A stretch of 26,307 nucleotides of DNA from Theodoxus fluviatilis (GCA_034096865.1 JAWQFJ010020118.1:55001-81307), one strand, 5' to 3'. Numbered from the stretch's first letter, positions 8,186 through 18,540 are shown. The notes: generated by a model not told the origin, from the sequence alone. Program-made: numbers and translations.

Positions 8186-9776
8186 ACGTAGGAAATGGCA
8201 TTCGTCTTCATGTTATTTTCAAAAAGGACATTATCTGTCAACATTCTTCACAAGATTTCGCAGATTTGCATAAAGTGTAATGTTCTCTAAGCGGGCACCA
8301 ATAGATATATCCCCACATATTTTTTATATTGATGACATTCGAGTAACTTTCAAACTATACATTACGAACCGATTACTTTCATTAATGTTCGTGTGCCATT
8401 GCTGTTGTTAGCAGGCACACAGACTTCGGTTGAGTGATCGGATGAATGAACTTTATCCATACGTCCACGATTGGCCCACACATAACAGATATCATGTCTT
8501 GATATGCATTGCTCTAATGCTTTTGCCCAAGTTAGCTTACTGGCTTAAACAATTTTTCAGTACTATTCGGCAGGCATGCTTCGACAGCTTGTCCACCGAC
8601 ATACCACACAGCCGCAACCAGTACCTCACCGCTCGTACAGTGGTGTCATAGGACCATTCAGAATGGGAAATTCTCGTAGATACGATTTAAAAATGCTTAC
8701 GTGGAAACATCTTAACTTTTCTATGCTCAGAGGTTTTGGAGAGAGGAAAAGAAATTAAATTATTTAGCCTGCTTTATTTTGCTTTGACCGAAATGCAGTT
8801 AGTGTTAGAACTTCAATTCTTCATTTCCTCCTCAAAATGTCAACTTATACAAGAACCTCGATTTCAATGCAATGGTGAATAAAACGTTATTCTATGCTCC
8901 ATTTCCGAATCCCAAAGAAACTTAAGATTAGAGGATCTCTTTCGATGAAAATACAAATGCCGTCCTTTACTTTTGAATTTCAGCTGATTGAAGGATAATG
9001 AAAAAACTGCACGAAAGGCAGTCGGGCTTCAGATTTGCTTACAGCCATTAAGTGAATGCCACGATCCAGGGCGAGCAAAGTCCATCATAGCACTCTTTGG
9101 GTGCAGGAAGTCCCAGGCGAGTGAATCGTCGCCGATGGTCGATGGAGCGCGGAATTCTGAAGTATGAAATGAATTCAAAACATCTTCAACATGCACTTCC
9201 GTCAGCTACAAAGCGCTGGAGATGACGGGTGAAGTCCTGCGAAAGCTACGCGTTAGTGGCGGTTATTTTGTGCTTGTCGAGTGCAATGATGACGTTTCTA
9301 CGTCATCTCAGAGTGATTAAAGTTGTCGAGAGCGAGGTTAAATTGTAAAATTGCATGGCACGATTTCACTTTTTAAAAGCATTTCCTGTTGCACAAGAAA
9401 GTCTTAATTCAGCTCGTGAGAGAAAGAGAAATAAAGGTCCAGTTTAAAAAAAGACTAAACACAACTCAATGCAGGTGAGGGCACCGTGACCCAAACAAAT
9501 GGGAAGGAAGTTTGAAAAGAACGAACCAGTTCAAAAGAGTGTCTCAATAAAACTATTAAAAGGTCGTCCTCCTTTGGCGAAACCGACGCAGTTTCGAGCA
9601 GCCTTGGAGGACACATATCGTCATTCAAAAGAGAAAGAAACGCTAATATTCATCCTTACCTTCAGAAACATCGTCCAAAGGGTAACGTTCCATCTTTTTT
9701 GCACAAGCTCACAGCTGAACATCATTAAAAAATATGAGAAAAAGGAAAACCACTTGTCCACAAGCGACGAGCAAAC

Positions 9777-9778
<2 letters not shown>
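8181..9778. other. Long non-coding stretch, nothing recognised
   Basis: About 1.6 kb without a convincing gene or element end. A small near-palindrome, TGACGTTTCTACGTCA, lies at about 9291-9306. Frames such as the 73-codon one at 8430 show no known motif. Confidence 0.5.
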
Positions 9779-9813
<35 letters not shown>

Positions 9814-9814
9814 C

Positions 9815-9845
<31 letters not shown>

Positions 9846-9884
9846 GACATACAGACAGAGACAGAGACTGAGACAGAGACAGAC

Positions 9885-9955
<71 letters not shown>

Positions 9956-10117
9956 CACAGACAGACACACAGACAGACACACAGACAGACACACAGACAG
10001 ACACACAGACAGACACACAGACACACAGACAGACACACAGACACACACATACAGACACACACATACAGACACACACATACAGACACACACATACAGACAC
10101 ACACACGGACACACAGA
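9779..10117. repeat. Compound (GA)(GAGACA)(GACA)(GACACA) microsatellite
   Basis: The tract passes in order through GA, GAGACA hexamers, GACA tetramers (9888-9950) and 12-base GACAGACACACA units to ACACATACAG units. It is purine-biased. The 241-codon forward frame covering it and the Cys/Val/Ser-rich reverse frames are repeat translations and are not annotated as genes. Confidence 0.97.
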
Positions 10118-10647
10118 TTGTTACGGTTCAGCCTTTATTCCATTTTTCTATATTGTTTGAGACATTCGCCATAACGATGTTTTGGCGGGAACAAGCCAAG
10201 CTTTGCACTTTGAGACCAGTTTGAACCGGTCTTCACAAAATTACCGACTATGCAATCATAAAGATGATTGGTTAAGGATGGTGGCGCATGCGCTGTGTGT
10301 AACTCTTCAGTTGAAAAACGCCGGAAAATCTAATCAGTTGGCTCTAAGAATGTCCTTTGAGGGAAATTTGCTGCGGATCAGTGAGTCTTCTCAAGTTGGA
10401 TGGCTCCCTAAATCAGGGGTGCAGGTAGAGCACAGGACTTTTATTGCGCTGGATATCAGAGGATTCGGATTTCCAACCCTCCTATATAAACATACTACTG
10501 CCAGTCTCTCTCATCTTTGGCCTGACAAATGAGACTCTTTATAAAGCTCGCAATACTCCAAGCAGCCCTTTTCTGGATCAGACACACGATCACGAAAGTA
10601 TACGTTGGGCTAGCTGGCCACCACCTATCCCTCTACTAACGGTCAAT
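10118..10647. other. Non-coding stretch, nothing recognised
   Basis: Unique sequence between two microsatellites. The overlapping frames of 116 and 142 codons have no recognisable motif, and the second runs into the GGCA repeat. Confidence 0.5.
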
Positions 10648-10685
10648 CAGGCAGGCAGGAAGGGAGGCACGCAGGCAGGCAGGCA

Positions 10686-10719
<34 letters not shown>

Positions 10720-10812
10720 CACGCAGGCAGGCAGGCGAGCAGACAGATAGGCAGGCAGGCAGGCACGCAGGCAGGCAGGCAGGCAGACAGGCAGGCAGGC
10801 AGGCAGGCAGGC
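10648..10812. repeat. (GGCA)n microsatellite
   Basis: GGCA units with scattered GGCACGCA and GGCAGACA variants that themselves recur, indicating block duplications. It is the same motif as the tract at 4531. Confidence 0.97.
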
Positions 10813-11910
10813 AAAATCAAAGTATATACCATTGGTCAAGCCAGTTCAGGTCAGTCATTGAACGTCCAATAGACACGCATGATTATGCAAAACGACCAGT
10901 AAATTGTTTGTTGAAAGAAGTGTTTCGCACATTGTCCTGTCGTTGTTGTCTGTTTTTATTCTACAGTACAAACGCTTTGTCCATAGAGCTGAGGTTCAAC
11001 TTTTAAAAGGTTAAAGTTTCAAAGTATTAAAGAAAGTTTCAATCGAAAGTCAAAGTCAAATCGAAGTCAGCATACGCTGAAAAACAGACATGACGCTCGC
11101 GTTCGGAACAACGCCGAGATATCGCTTGGTAATCGTAAAATCAAGCCACATATCTCTGGAAAGTTCACGATAAGACGAGTGTGATGCAACTGAGAGAAGG
11201 TTGCACGTTTTAGTGTGCTATTTGAGCATCAATCAATGGATGAATTGTCGCAGTGTAAAAACGTACTTTTAATCATTTTATGTCGTGAGCTCCATTGGGA
11301 AACCGCCTCAACTAGATGTGGGATATGCAATCCAAAGGGCGTTTCCGGTGTTATTTTAAAGCCATCGCTGTGTTCATACAGGAGTCGGTATCAAATGGGA
11401 GGAAAAACAATGCCTGGTTTTGGAAACTGATTTAATTCAAGAACTAACTGATTGAACGTTGCATATGGTTACAGAGATCACTTTCTGAAAGATCGGAAAT
11501 GCCTTTTGGATTGCTTTGTTGGCCTCGGATTGCATATCCAAAGTCACGGGAAACCCGCCTGTTCTACGACGACAGGCGTTGAAGCATAGAGTCATATTAT
11601 TGTAGCAAAGTGATGCACAAATACCTATGCATAATTTATTTAAACAAGATATGCTGTTGTATTGCACTGGACCAACTCCATCTTCCCATGCCACAGGATG
11701 TCGTTCTGGAGACCTGGAAACTGTGTTGCCTCTGACAGACCCTCAAGACGTGTACCGTGCCTTGTAACGCTCTTACCTTTCCATCAAGCCTTGCAGAACC
11801 GCCATATTAGCTTTTTCTAACTTGATACATCGTGTCAGTCGCCGCCGCCTTTCAACCAGCAGCAGAGAAGAGTCGTGGAAAGGTGGGGATCTTATTTTAA
11901 TCGTTTAGAT
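10813..11910. other. Non-coding stretch, nothing firm
   Basis: About 1.1 kb of unique sequence. A 13-base inverted pair, GGATATGCAATCC at 11321 and its complement at 11527, is the only structure noticed. No gene was recognised. Confidence 0.5.
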
Positions 11911-11920
11911 CACAGCAGCA

Positions 11921-11951
<31 letters not shown>

Positions 11952-11966
11952 TAGCAGCAGCAGCAG
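11911..11966. repeat. (CAG)n trinucleotide repeat
   Basis: CAGCAG units with single CAA and TAG interruptions. No long reading frame carries it as polyglutamine: the flanks have stops. Confidence 0.95.
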
Positions 11967-12227
11967 TCTCCCGCAGTTCTGAGATTGATGGGATCAGTCA
12001 ACTTGAGGGCCTCGTCGCGTCGCGTCGCAAAACAGTGTTTTATGAGGTTTTCTAGTCCCACACAGAAACAGCAATTTCCTCTGCAGCCCTCACAGATGAC
12101 TGCTTAGGTGACTCTGTCTGCTTGGAGCAGGGCCTTAACTTATGTGTGCCTGTCTCTTCGATACAAGCGTCAGCTGCCTGACTTCATGTTGATCAGTGCA
12201 TTTGCCTCCAGGTGCCTTTGTCCTGTG

Positions 12228-12734
12228 AGGGAGGGGCCGCTATTGCGGAGGGCCGCTATTGCGGAGGGCTGCTATTGCGGGATTTTTTCAACAAAAGTTC
12301 CTCAGGCAATTTTGATTCTTTTGTCCTAAAACGCCAAACAAAATAACATTTTTGTTACTTTTTTGTGTCAAATTTTTTCGTTTTTTTTTCTACTGCAGGG
12401 GGCCGCTATTGCTGGATTTTTTAAACAAACGTTCTTAGACCATTTTGATTCTTTTGTCCTAAAACGCATAAAAAAAAATATAAAATGTATGTTACTTTTT
12501 TTCAACTGAGAAAAATTTCCGTTTTTTTTCTATTGCGGGGGGCCGCTATTGCGGGATTTTATTTAGAAAAAAACCCGAAAATTTTTGTAAGTTGAAAAAA
12601 GTAACATATATTTTATGGTTTTTTTATGCGTTTTAGGACAAAAGAATCAAAATTGTCTGAGGAACGTTTGTTGAAAAAATCCCGCAATAGCGGCCCTCCG
12701 CAATAGCGGCCCTCCGCAATAGAGAGCCGACCCC
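12228..12734. mobile_element. Fold-back / MITE-like element with three related modules and 8-bp flanking repeat
   Basis: Seen: the left end has three iterations of GGGCCGCTATTGCGGA (about 12233-12280). The right end is their inverted complement (about 12680-12724, CCGCAATAGCGGCCCTCCG). Between them, a module of about 150 bases (ATTTTTTCAACAAA, then TTTTGATTCTTTTGTCCTAA, then a TGTTACTTTTTT and T-rich tail) occurs twice in direct orientation (12228-12397 and 12398-12540). A third copy is inverted (about 12561-12734). GTCCTGTG occurs at 12220-12227 and 12735-12742, directly outside the aligned ends. Known: 8-bp target duplications are typical of hAT and some other DNA transposons. Inference: a non-autonomous fold-back element with no coding capacity. 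The superfamily is uncertain because the ends do not match a family I know. Confidence 0.75.
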
Positions 12735-12742
12735 GTCCTGTG

Positions 12743-14063
12743 TGACAGTCTCTCGTGAGTGCCTGTTCAGGGCCACTACCTTCAGATCCTGCTTGCACTT
12801 CAACCCGAAACGCTGTGCTTCATTTCAATATGTCATGAAAATAACGCACTCTGTGTCAAGGAGTTTTCCCAGTTGTTCTTTGATGTTTTGGTGGATGGGA
12901 GGTGGAGGTGATTTTTTAAAACGCAGTCGCTTCCACCTGTGCTTTGACAAACACACGTCATACTATCGACATATGTAACTGAAATTGGGGATATTCAGTG
13001 TACTAATAAGAAAATTGATGTTGTTTTTACGAGATTTTCCATGATGCTCGCTCAATAATAACATTTACGACTTATCTGCGAGAACGGCTACTTGTGTACA
13101 GTTATGATAAATGTAGTTTCAATATGCTTTCGAGAGAAGCGTGAAAATTAATGAAAAAAGTGTGAGATAATGATCGAGCTTATCCCTCAGTTCCTCCGTC
13201 GTCGTACCACCATGCATTCACAACTCACGCCACGCATCCAAGATACATATGAGGAATACATAAACTTCGTAATTCTAATACTGTAGTGGTTCACATTTCT
13301 TCAAGAGATACATCTGCATTCCTTCCAAACTTTAGTTAAGTAAAAACAGAAAACATAAACTCTTGTACAGAGCATGTGTTCGATTTCAAACTGACTATAC
13401 TCAGACCAAAAAATGTTCAGATCAGCAGCGGAAATATTACATTCCTGGAGATCTGGGTAGGAGGAGGGCGAGTATGAGACGTCAAGTGAAGGTGGGAGGT
13501 AGCTTGGAATTGGAGGCAGAAGTGGGGAGGCAGGGGGGGGGGGGGGTCGAAAGGGGGAGGCGAGGAGGTTTCCTTCCTCTCCCTCTTACCATCTTGCATC
13601 CCTTCTTCATTACCACCCTACCCTCGAGCGAGGACTGGACCCTTACCCCAGATGGGCCACCCTAGAGTCCACAGGAGTCTTTGCAGTTGTGTCAGGCTGA
13701 TCAGCCTTAGTGACAGGAGGTTGCTGAAGAAATTCTCCTTCTGCGGCGTTACCAGATGATCTGAACCGATAAGAGGGAAGCGGAGTTTCCCCTGATACTG
13801 TAACAATCAGTTTCCTTTAAAATCAGTTTTCTTTCAAAGTACTCGTGCTACAAGCCTCAGTGAATGACACGGTGTGGCTCATATCAACATTGCCATATTA
13901 GAAACGATTCTACCAGAGTGAAAGGATATCTGACCACTATGTTATTCTTATACTAATTCCTGTATACAAGCTTCAGTTGTATGCAAGTGACATACAATAG
14001 CAAATGTTCTCTATGAGTCTTTTTCTTATTCTCCGATAAATCTCTTTCTATGACAATATCTGC

Positions 14064-14065
<2 letters not shown>
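12743..14065. other. Non-coding stretch with poly-G run
   Basis: About 1.3 kb with no recognised gene. A G-run near 13531-13547 lies within a purine-rich region (13480-13570). Frames of under 100 codons show no family resemblance. Confidence 0.5.
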
Positions 14066-14129
<64 letters not shown>

Positions 14130-14140
14130 TAGATAGATAT
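14066..14140. repeat. (TA)n followed by (GATA)3
   Basis: TA dinucleotides from 14066 to 14127, then GATA units. Reverse frames rich in Tyr/Ile come from this tract. Confidence 0.97.
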
Positions 14141-14256
14141 AAAACAAGACACGCAATCTCGCACACGTAAGCACACGCAAAAAGCGTCTGTTTTCATGAT
14201 ATACCGATGTTGACTTTCAGAACAGCAGCACAGACAGTCGACCAGCTCAAACCCGA

Positions 14257-14470
14257 ACACACACACACACACATACGCACGCACACACGCACGCGCGCGC
14301 CCACACACACGTGCACACGCACGTACGTACGTACACATGCGCGCGCACATATACAAAAGCACACACATCCTCCTACACACACTTACACATGCACACACGC
14401 GCGCGCGCACACAACACACACACACACAAACACTTACATACACACATAGACACAAACACACACTTATACA
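14257..14470. repeat. Imperfect (CA)n with CG interruptions
   Basis: CA-rich alternating purine-pyrimidine sequence with ACGCGCGCGC segments (about 14290, 14338 and 14399). The long minus-strand Cys/Val/Arg frame across it is a repeat artefact. Confidence 0.95.
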
Positions 14471-14486
14471 ACTACAAACGCATACA

Positions 14487-14640
14487 CTTCTTCTTGGATG
14501 TCCGTCGCGGGCGACGATGACCTCAGTGACTCCGAAAATGGGATTGCAGCCCGAACTGCGATGCACATAACCGACCGCACATCGGGCATGCAACAGTAGT
14601 AGTAGGGTCCAGCCAATTTTCTTTACGGGACTTGTTTAAT
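14487..14640 (-). pseudogene. 3' end of a LINE ORF2 with terminal C2H2 finger (relic)
   Basis: Seen on the minus strand: bases 14588-14526 encode CPMCGRLCASQFGLQSHFRSH, a C-x2-C-x12-H-x3-H finger, followed at once by a TGA stop (14525-14523). About 28 bases further on comes an AAGAAGAAG run (14495-14487). Known: several invertebrate jockey/I-group LINE ORF2 proteins end in a finger of the form C..CGR.C.S..GL.SH.R.H, and many such LINEs end in a short microsatellite. Inference: a severely 5'-truncated LINE copy. Upstream codons are not recognisable as RT. An isolated zinc-finger gene fragment is the alternative, but the stop right after the last His and the AAG tail favour a LINE end. Confidence 0.6.
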
Positions 14641-15031
14641 TTCGAAAGTATAATGGACAATCTCGTTAGTGCGTCTGACAATGGACCGACAACAGAATAT
14701 ATAATTTTGGGGGTTAACCAAACATTTACATAGTCTTCTCGAACACAATGTCGGCCAACAACATTTAGAATAAAATGTCTCACAACAATTCAACAACAAC
14801 AATAAAATCCAACAACTTTGCACACTTTCTCGGGCTAAATGAACTTGTAAATCATTTATGCTAATAGAGCACAAAGAAAACCCGGTCATTGAATGGTTAT
14901 CCTCTGGACGGTTACTTGTTTTCGGTAGACGGACAATCTCAGGGTAAACTACTTTCCCTCCCTGAGTGTGGCAATCAAAATGTTACAGGGAACATTTGTA
15001 GTATATATGTAGACAAAAGTCGGTTGTATTT

Positions 15032-15034
<3 letters not shown>
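14641..15034. other. Non-coding stretch, nothing recognised
   Basis: AT- and AAC-containing unique sequence between the LINE relic and the TG microsatellite. Minus frames of about 88 codons show no known motif. Confidence 0.45.
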
Positions 15035-15074
<40 letters not shown>

Positions 15075-15213
15075 GTGTGCGTGTGTGTGCGCGCGTGCGC
15101 GTGTGCGTGTGTGTGCATGTGTGTGTGTGCGTGCATGCGTGTGTGTGTGTGTGTGTGCGTGTGCGTGTGTGCGTGTGTGCGTGCGTTCGTGTGTATGTGT
15201 GTGTGTGTGTGTG
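15035..15213. repeat. Imperfect (TG)n with CG interruptions
   Basis: Alternating purine-pyrimidine tract with GTGCGCGCGTGCGCG near 15088. Compositionally it is the inverse of the CA tract at 14257-14470. Confidence 0.96.
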
Positions 15214-15556
15214 CCCATTTATTTGCTTGCTTATTACCTATTTATGTGGGTATATTTACCATCACTAACATCGGCTCCTCAACATTTCAATGCTGCTATA
15301 AATATATAGTAGTTTCTCGACATGAAGTGTTTTCATCCACAACTGCGCTTCACACCACTTCACCCTTTACACCGTAGTCATAGGACCGACTTAATGATTC
15401 TCCACTTATACTCCAACACAAACAGAGACCAGGAATCATAGACAGTCAGCAGCCGAACCACAGAGAGTATTCCAACTCAATGCTACTAGCCGCCACAGTA
15501 AGACCCAATTTGTCAAAAATGCGTTGGCTCATATCGTTGCACAGTCCATCATGCAA
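15214..15556. other. Non-coding stretch, nothing recognised
   Basis: Unique sequence without a recognised gene or repeat. Confidence 0.5.
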
Positions 15557-15595
15557 TCAAACACCGTGTTTGATGGTGCTTGATGCTGTTTGACG
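15557..15595. repeat. Short palindrome and decamer tandem repeat
   Basis: TCAAACAC-C-GTGTTTGA (15557-15573) has 8-base arms around one base. It overlaps three imperfect decamers: GTGTTTGATG, GTGCTTGATG and CTGTTTGACG (15566-15595). Confidence 0.7.
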
Positions 15596-15786
15596 GTAGT
15601 ATGCCTGACTCTATCCATGACGAGTACTTCAACTTGAAGTTCAAGCGACGTTTGGTGGGACAGCCAATCATAGACGTGGAATTGGCGAGCGTGGTTGACA
15701 ACCTGGAGAACATTATTGCGATGAGCGACGTCCTTCTCTTATCCTGCAGTGAAGGAGAGCTTTGCGAACAGCGCGTCTATTTATAG
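15583..15786 (+). CDS. Unrecognised short open frame (weak candidate)
   Basis: I do not recognise this. An ATG at 15583 opens a 67-codon frame ending TAG at 15786. It is acidic to neutral, with mainly C- or G-ending codons (GAC, GAG, AAC, CTG, GTG) unlike the AT-leaning flanks, and contains the helical-looking stretch VELASVVDNLENIIAMSD. The ATG lies in the tandem decamers, which weakens it as a real start. No signal peptide, membrane segment or domain is seen. It could be an exon fragment or a transposon remnant; chance cannot be excluded at this length. Confidence 0.2.
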   Translation: MLFDGSMPDSIHDEYFNLKFKRRLVGQPIIDVELASVVDNLENIIAMSDVLLLSCSEGELCEQRVYL

Positions 15787-16489
15787 AGAAAAGAGGGTCT
15801 TCTGTGGAATACACGCAATCCGAATATTTCAAGCAAGCATGCTAGGGCACTGGCACTTCAGCGCAAGTTTTACTTAGGGCAACGACTGGATCGGTGAGTT
15901 ACCTACGTATGTCCCGTACGAGATTCACTTCAATCTGCAGCTGATATTGATACAAGAATGAAGTACAAACTGTTAAAATGATTGTTAACCGCAGGAATCA
16001 TGTTATTTTGGTAAAAAAGGTATCGTGATGGTGTGGGTACTTCACGGGTTTTATGGTTCCCTAGCACAGATATCGACAAGCACGAGGTGCACGTTTCAAG
16101 TCTCCGCTGTCGATCTCATAGCATTCACGCTATTCCCGCACTCTTATTTGCCCGCACTTGTTTTAGTTTAAATCAATTTCTACTGTAGTTTCTGCCCCTT
16201 TAAACAACCATTTGTCAAACTGTACAGCTAATATACTTGTAATTTGTTTACATTAGTGCTGAGATAATTTTGATGCATCTATTTTGTCAAATTATTATGC
16301 TTTGTATGTCGAGCAGAATGTCCACCCTCGCTAAACCAATTAGCAGTTGATACATCGCACGTCCCAGCGTGCTCGACAGATGTGACTTACTGTCAAACCT
16401 GCTACAAACATAATGATAATATTTATTTTTGTTCTTTTTGATGAAATTCTCTTGGGGGAATTTCACCCCCGCTTGCCGCTTTACAGCGC
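15787..16489. other. Non-coding stretch, nothing recognised
   Basis: AT-leaning sequence without recognisable genes, tails or inverted repeats. Confidence 0.5.
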
Positions 16490-16640
16490 CCAAAGACCGA
16501 TTTTACTCCTCGGTGGAAAAGGCAGTGTGGCTAAAGCGCCTTGCCCAAGGATGCAACTCTGGGATCCGGGCAGCTTCGAACACCGCACCCATTAGCTGCA
16601 AGCGACTGCGTGTCAGTCAGATCGGCTGCAGAGCCCCACA
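16490..16640 (-). repeat. tRNA-SINE-like dispersed repeat
   Basis: On the minus strand, GTTCGAAGC (16581-16573) fits the RNA polymerase III box B consensus GWTCRANNC. It is preceded by GCTTGCAGCTAATGGGTGCG, which resembles the anticodon-to-T-arm part of a tRNA. Downstream is CCTTGGGCAAGGCGC (16550-16536), a word I recall from the body of tRNA-derived SINEs and related repeats in many aquatic animals. No clear box A or tail is seen. The call rests on these motifs only. Confidence 0.45.
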
Positions 16641-17480
16641 TGAGCGGACACGTATTTGACAAACCTGAATTGTGTCCAGTACGCCTATCCCACTTGGTGA
16701 GTCAGAAACATGTTTTTCGGCAGCATTCTCATCTCAGATGCATGTTTCCCCGCGTGTGAGCAGTAGTACTAGTGGAAACGTGTGTCCTATATACTAATAC
16801 CTCAAGTGTTTAATAATTAGAACACGTTCTGAATTTGTTATGTTACACTGGTACGGTTTTGCGATTCAGCCATTGGCAGAGCCCTATACTCCGCCTTTAC
16901 CAACTGATGGAAACATCGAGGGCAGCGGTGTGGATTTGGCGGTTGTTGCCAAACGACATGAGCACATGTGTAGGGCAGGGCGGAGTCAAATGAACTGCTT
17001 CGTCTGGACAAGTTTCCCCGTCGGTGAACATGGTTGAAACTACATCAGTAAAACAAGAATGTGTTTCTGTCCATATCTTTTCGATGTGATCAGGCAATAG
17101 TACATTTCTTAGGATCGCTTCACACATGCATTACATGTATAAGGTCTTCCTCCTTGAGGTAATCAGCAATTCAAAATAAAGTTACTTTCCCGAGAAATCA
17201 CGTCTAAAAATACGTGCACCATTTAAAACTGCACCAACAAGTCGAAAAGTACTGGAGTTGAAAAGTCTAACCATAGGACGGAACCCCAATCAGGGAACTT
17301 CACGATAAAATGGTAAATGAGTGATAGGTGTTGATTTTTTTGTTTTGAGTGGTACGCAGGTCTGGTAATGTTCTTATGGGTGAATACGGTGGTGTTTGGC
17401 GACCACGTTGTTGCTCGTGTTGGACGCGATCATCCAGAGTGGTTTCAACGCACGGTCGGATTTGAATAAGCAGACCCTGT
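16641..17480. other. Non-coding stretch, nothing recognised
   Basis: Unique sequence; the short frames on both strands lack recognisable motifs. Confidence 0.5.
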
Positions 17481-17574
17481 CCATATGCCCCCGGCAGTCT
17501 TTCTGGCTGCTTGGTGCTGTCCCTAGCTGAGCTACTGGAGCAAGCTCGAGAGCCCAGCAGCCAGGCGATCCAGG
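17481..17574 (+). repeat. Dispersed repeat, copy B
   Basis: It aligns with the reverse complement of 4217-4312, including the shared GCTGAGCTACTGGAGCA and CAGCAGCCAGGCG blocks. Beyond about 17574 the two copies diverge. Compared with copy A it lacks a base in the middle and carries stops in the equivalent frame. Confidence 0.65.
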
Positions 17575-17578
17575 GACG

Positions 17579-17652
17579 CGTTGCTTAGCCTATCTAGTTG
17601 GCGAGTAACTCCTCGCGAACCAGGTCTAGGCGAGGCGCGTCACTAAGCAACG
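17579..17652. repeat. 74-nt imperfect inverted repeat
   Basis: The outer arms CGTTGCTTAG (17579-17588) and CTAAGCAACG (17643-17652) are perfect complements. Inside, CCTA-TCTAGTTGGCGAG pairs imperfectly with CTCGCGAACCAGGTCTAGG. It lies directly beside repeat copy B and could be a stem-loop of the same repeat or a tiny independent element. Confidence 0.65.
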
Positions 17653-17969
17653 GCATCATCAATTGGCAAGGTGAAAGTCCGAGAGAACATGACTGCGTGC
17701 TGGCGCGAGAGTTGGTGAAGAAGTTGCCGATTAACGAAAAAACTGACAATACAGACATCACCGCAGTCTTTTACTTGATAGAACACACCATGGTGACATC
17801 TCGAATGGCACGGGGACGTTTTCAAAGAAAAGAAAGCGACCCGGGTTCAATTGAAGACAACTTTGTCAAAAATATTGTGCCTCGATACACTCCGGATCAA
17901 CTCAAGGGACATAATTCAGAGAGTGGACATGCACGGCGCTTCATGTCTAAAACAATAAAATGTACTTGA
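17598..17969 (+). CDS. Unrecognised open frame, possible exon fragment (weak)
   Basis: I do not recognise this. It is a 123-codon frame from a TTG codon to a TGA; the first ATG in frame comes more than halfway in. Translation is polar and mixed-charge, for example VLARELVKKLPINEKTDN and NFVKNIVPRYTPDQLKGH, with no signal peptide or membrane segment. Its start overlaps the 74-nt inverted repeat. The composition is more protein-like than neighbouring frames, so a decayed exon or transposon fragment is possible. It is also within the range expected by chance. Confidence 0.2.
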   Translation: MASNSSRTRSRRGASLSNGIINWQGESPREHDCVLARELVKKLPINEKTDNTDITAVFYLIEHTMVTSRMARGRFQRKESDPGSIEDNFVKNIVPRYTPDQLKGHNSESGHARRFMSKTIKCT

Positions 17970-18540
17970 GAGTATTTGTCCAGAAACAACCTCCATATAC
18001 ATGTATATATTCTCCTCGAAATGTACAAATGAACACTCGAACAGCAAATACTTCCATGTATGTACACTTTTCCATTCTTGGACAATGAGAAGCACATTAC
18101 AGGCACTGCCGTCTGTGAACAGCAACCCAACTGGGACGGTCTCCGCCATTTTGGGTCATCCGGGCCTCCGCGGCTAGACGCGGCTAAGTACCTGCGAAGC
18201 ATCCTTGGCAAACCTCCTTGTGAGCGAGTGCTTCCTTGTGTGCGAAGCGTTGTGGGAAACCCACTCGCCTCGCGTTTTCTGCAAGGACCTTGCAGGATCA
18301 TAGCGTAAGTAACGCGCCCCAGATGATGACGGGTTACCGAGCGGCTTGAGCCGTATGCTACGCTTGCATTACTTTGGGCCACACGTTCTTGTCAACAACC
18401 GAATAATGAATTAATAGTTTAGACGTGGGGTGTAGGCTCTTGAATGAGTGCTGATAGTGAAAACTATACTGCTAAACATCTTAGAACCTGTGACAAACGG
18501 AGACGGACAAGATATGGTAAGAAGGAATGGATGAGTGTGT
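17970..18540. other. Non-coding stretch, nothing firm
   Basis: Contains a small palindrome CTGCAAGG-A-CCTTGCAG near 18279-18295 in a GC-richer patch (18120-18350). No gene or element ends were recognised. Confidence 0.45.

Noticed and set aside
9291..9306. TGACGTTTCTACGTCA as a CRE/AP-1-type regulatory site
   Set aside because: A short near-palindrome of this size is expected by chance, and no adjacent gene is seen.
9499..10224. 241-codon forward frame and Cys/Val/Ser-rich reverse frames
   Set aside because: These are driven by the GACA-type microsatellite. The non-repeat head has no recognisable motif.
11321..11539. 13-base inverted pair GGATATGCAATCC / GGATTGCATATCC
   Set aside because: No extension of the arms, no flanking duplication and no element-like content. 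It could be chance.
11911..11966. Polyglutamine-coding exon from the CAG repeat
   Set aside because: No extended frame or splice context supports coding.
14048..14593. 181-codon minus frame over CA/TA repeats
   Set aside because: Repeat translation; it merely overlaps the LINE relic in another frame.
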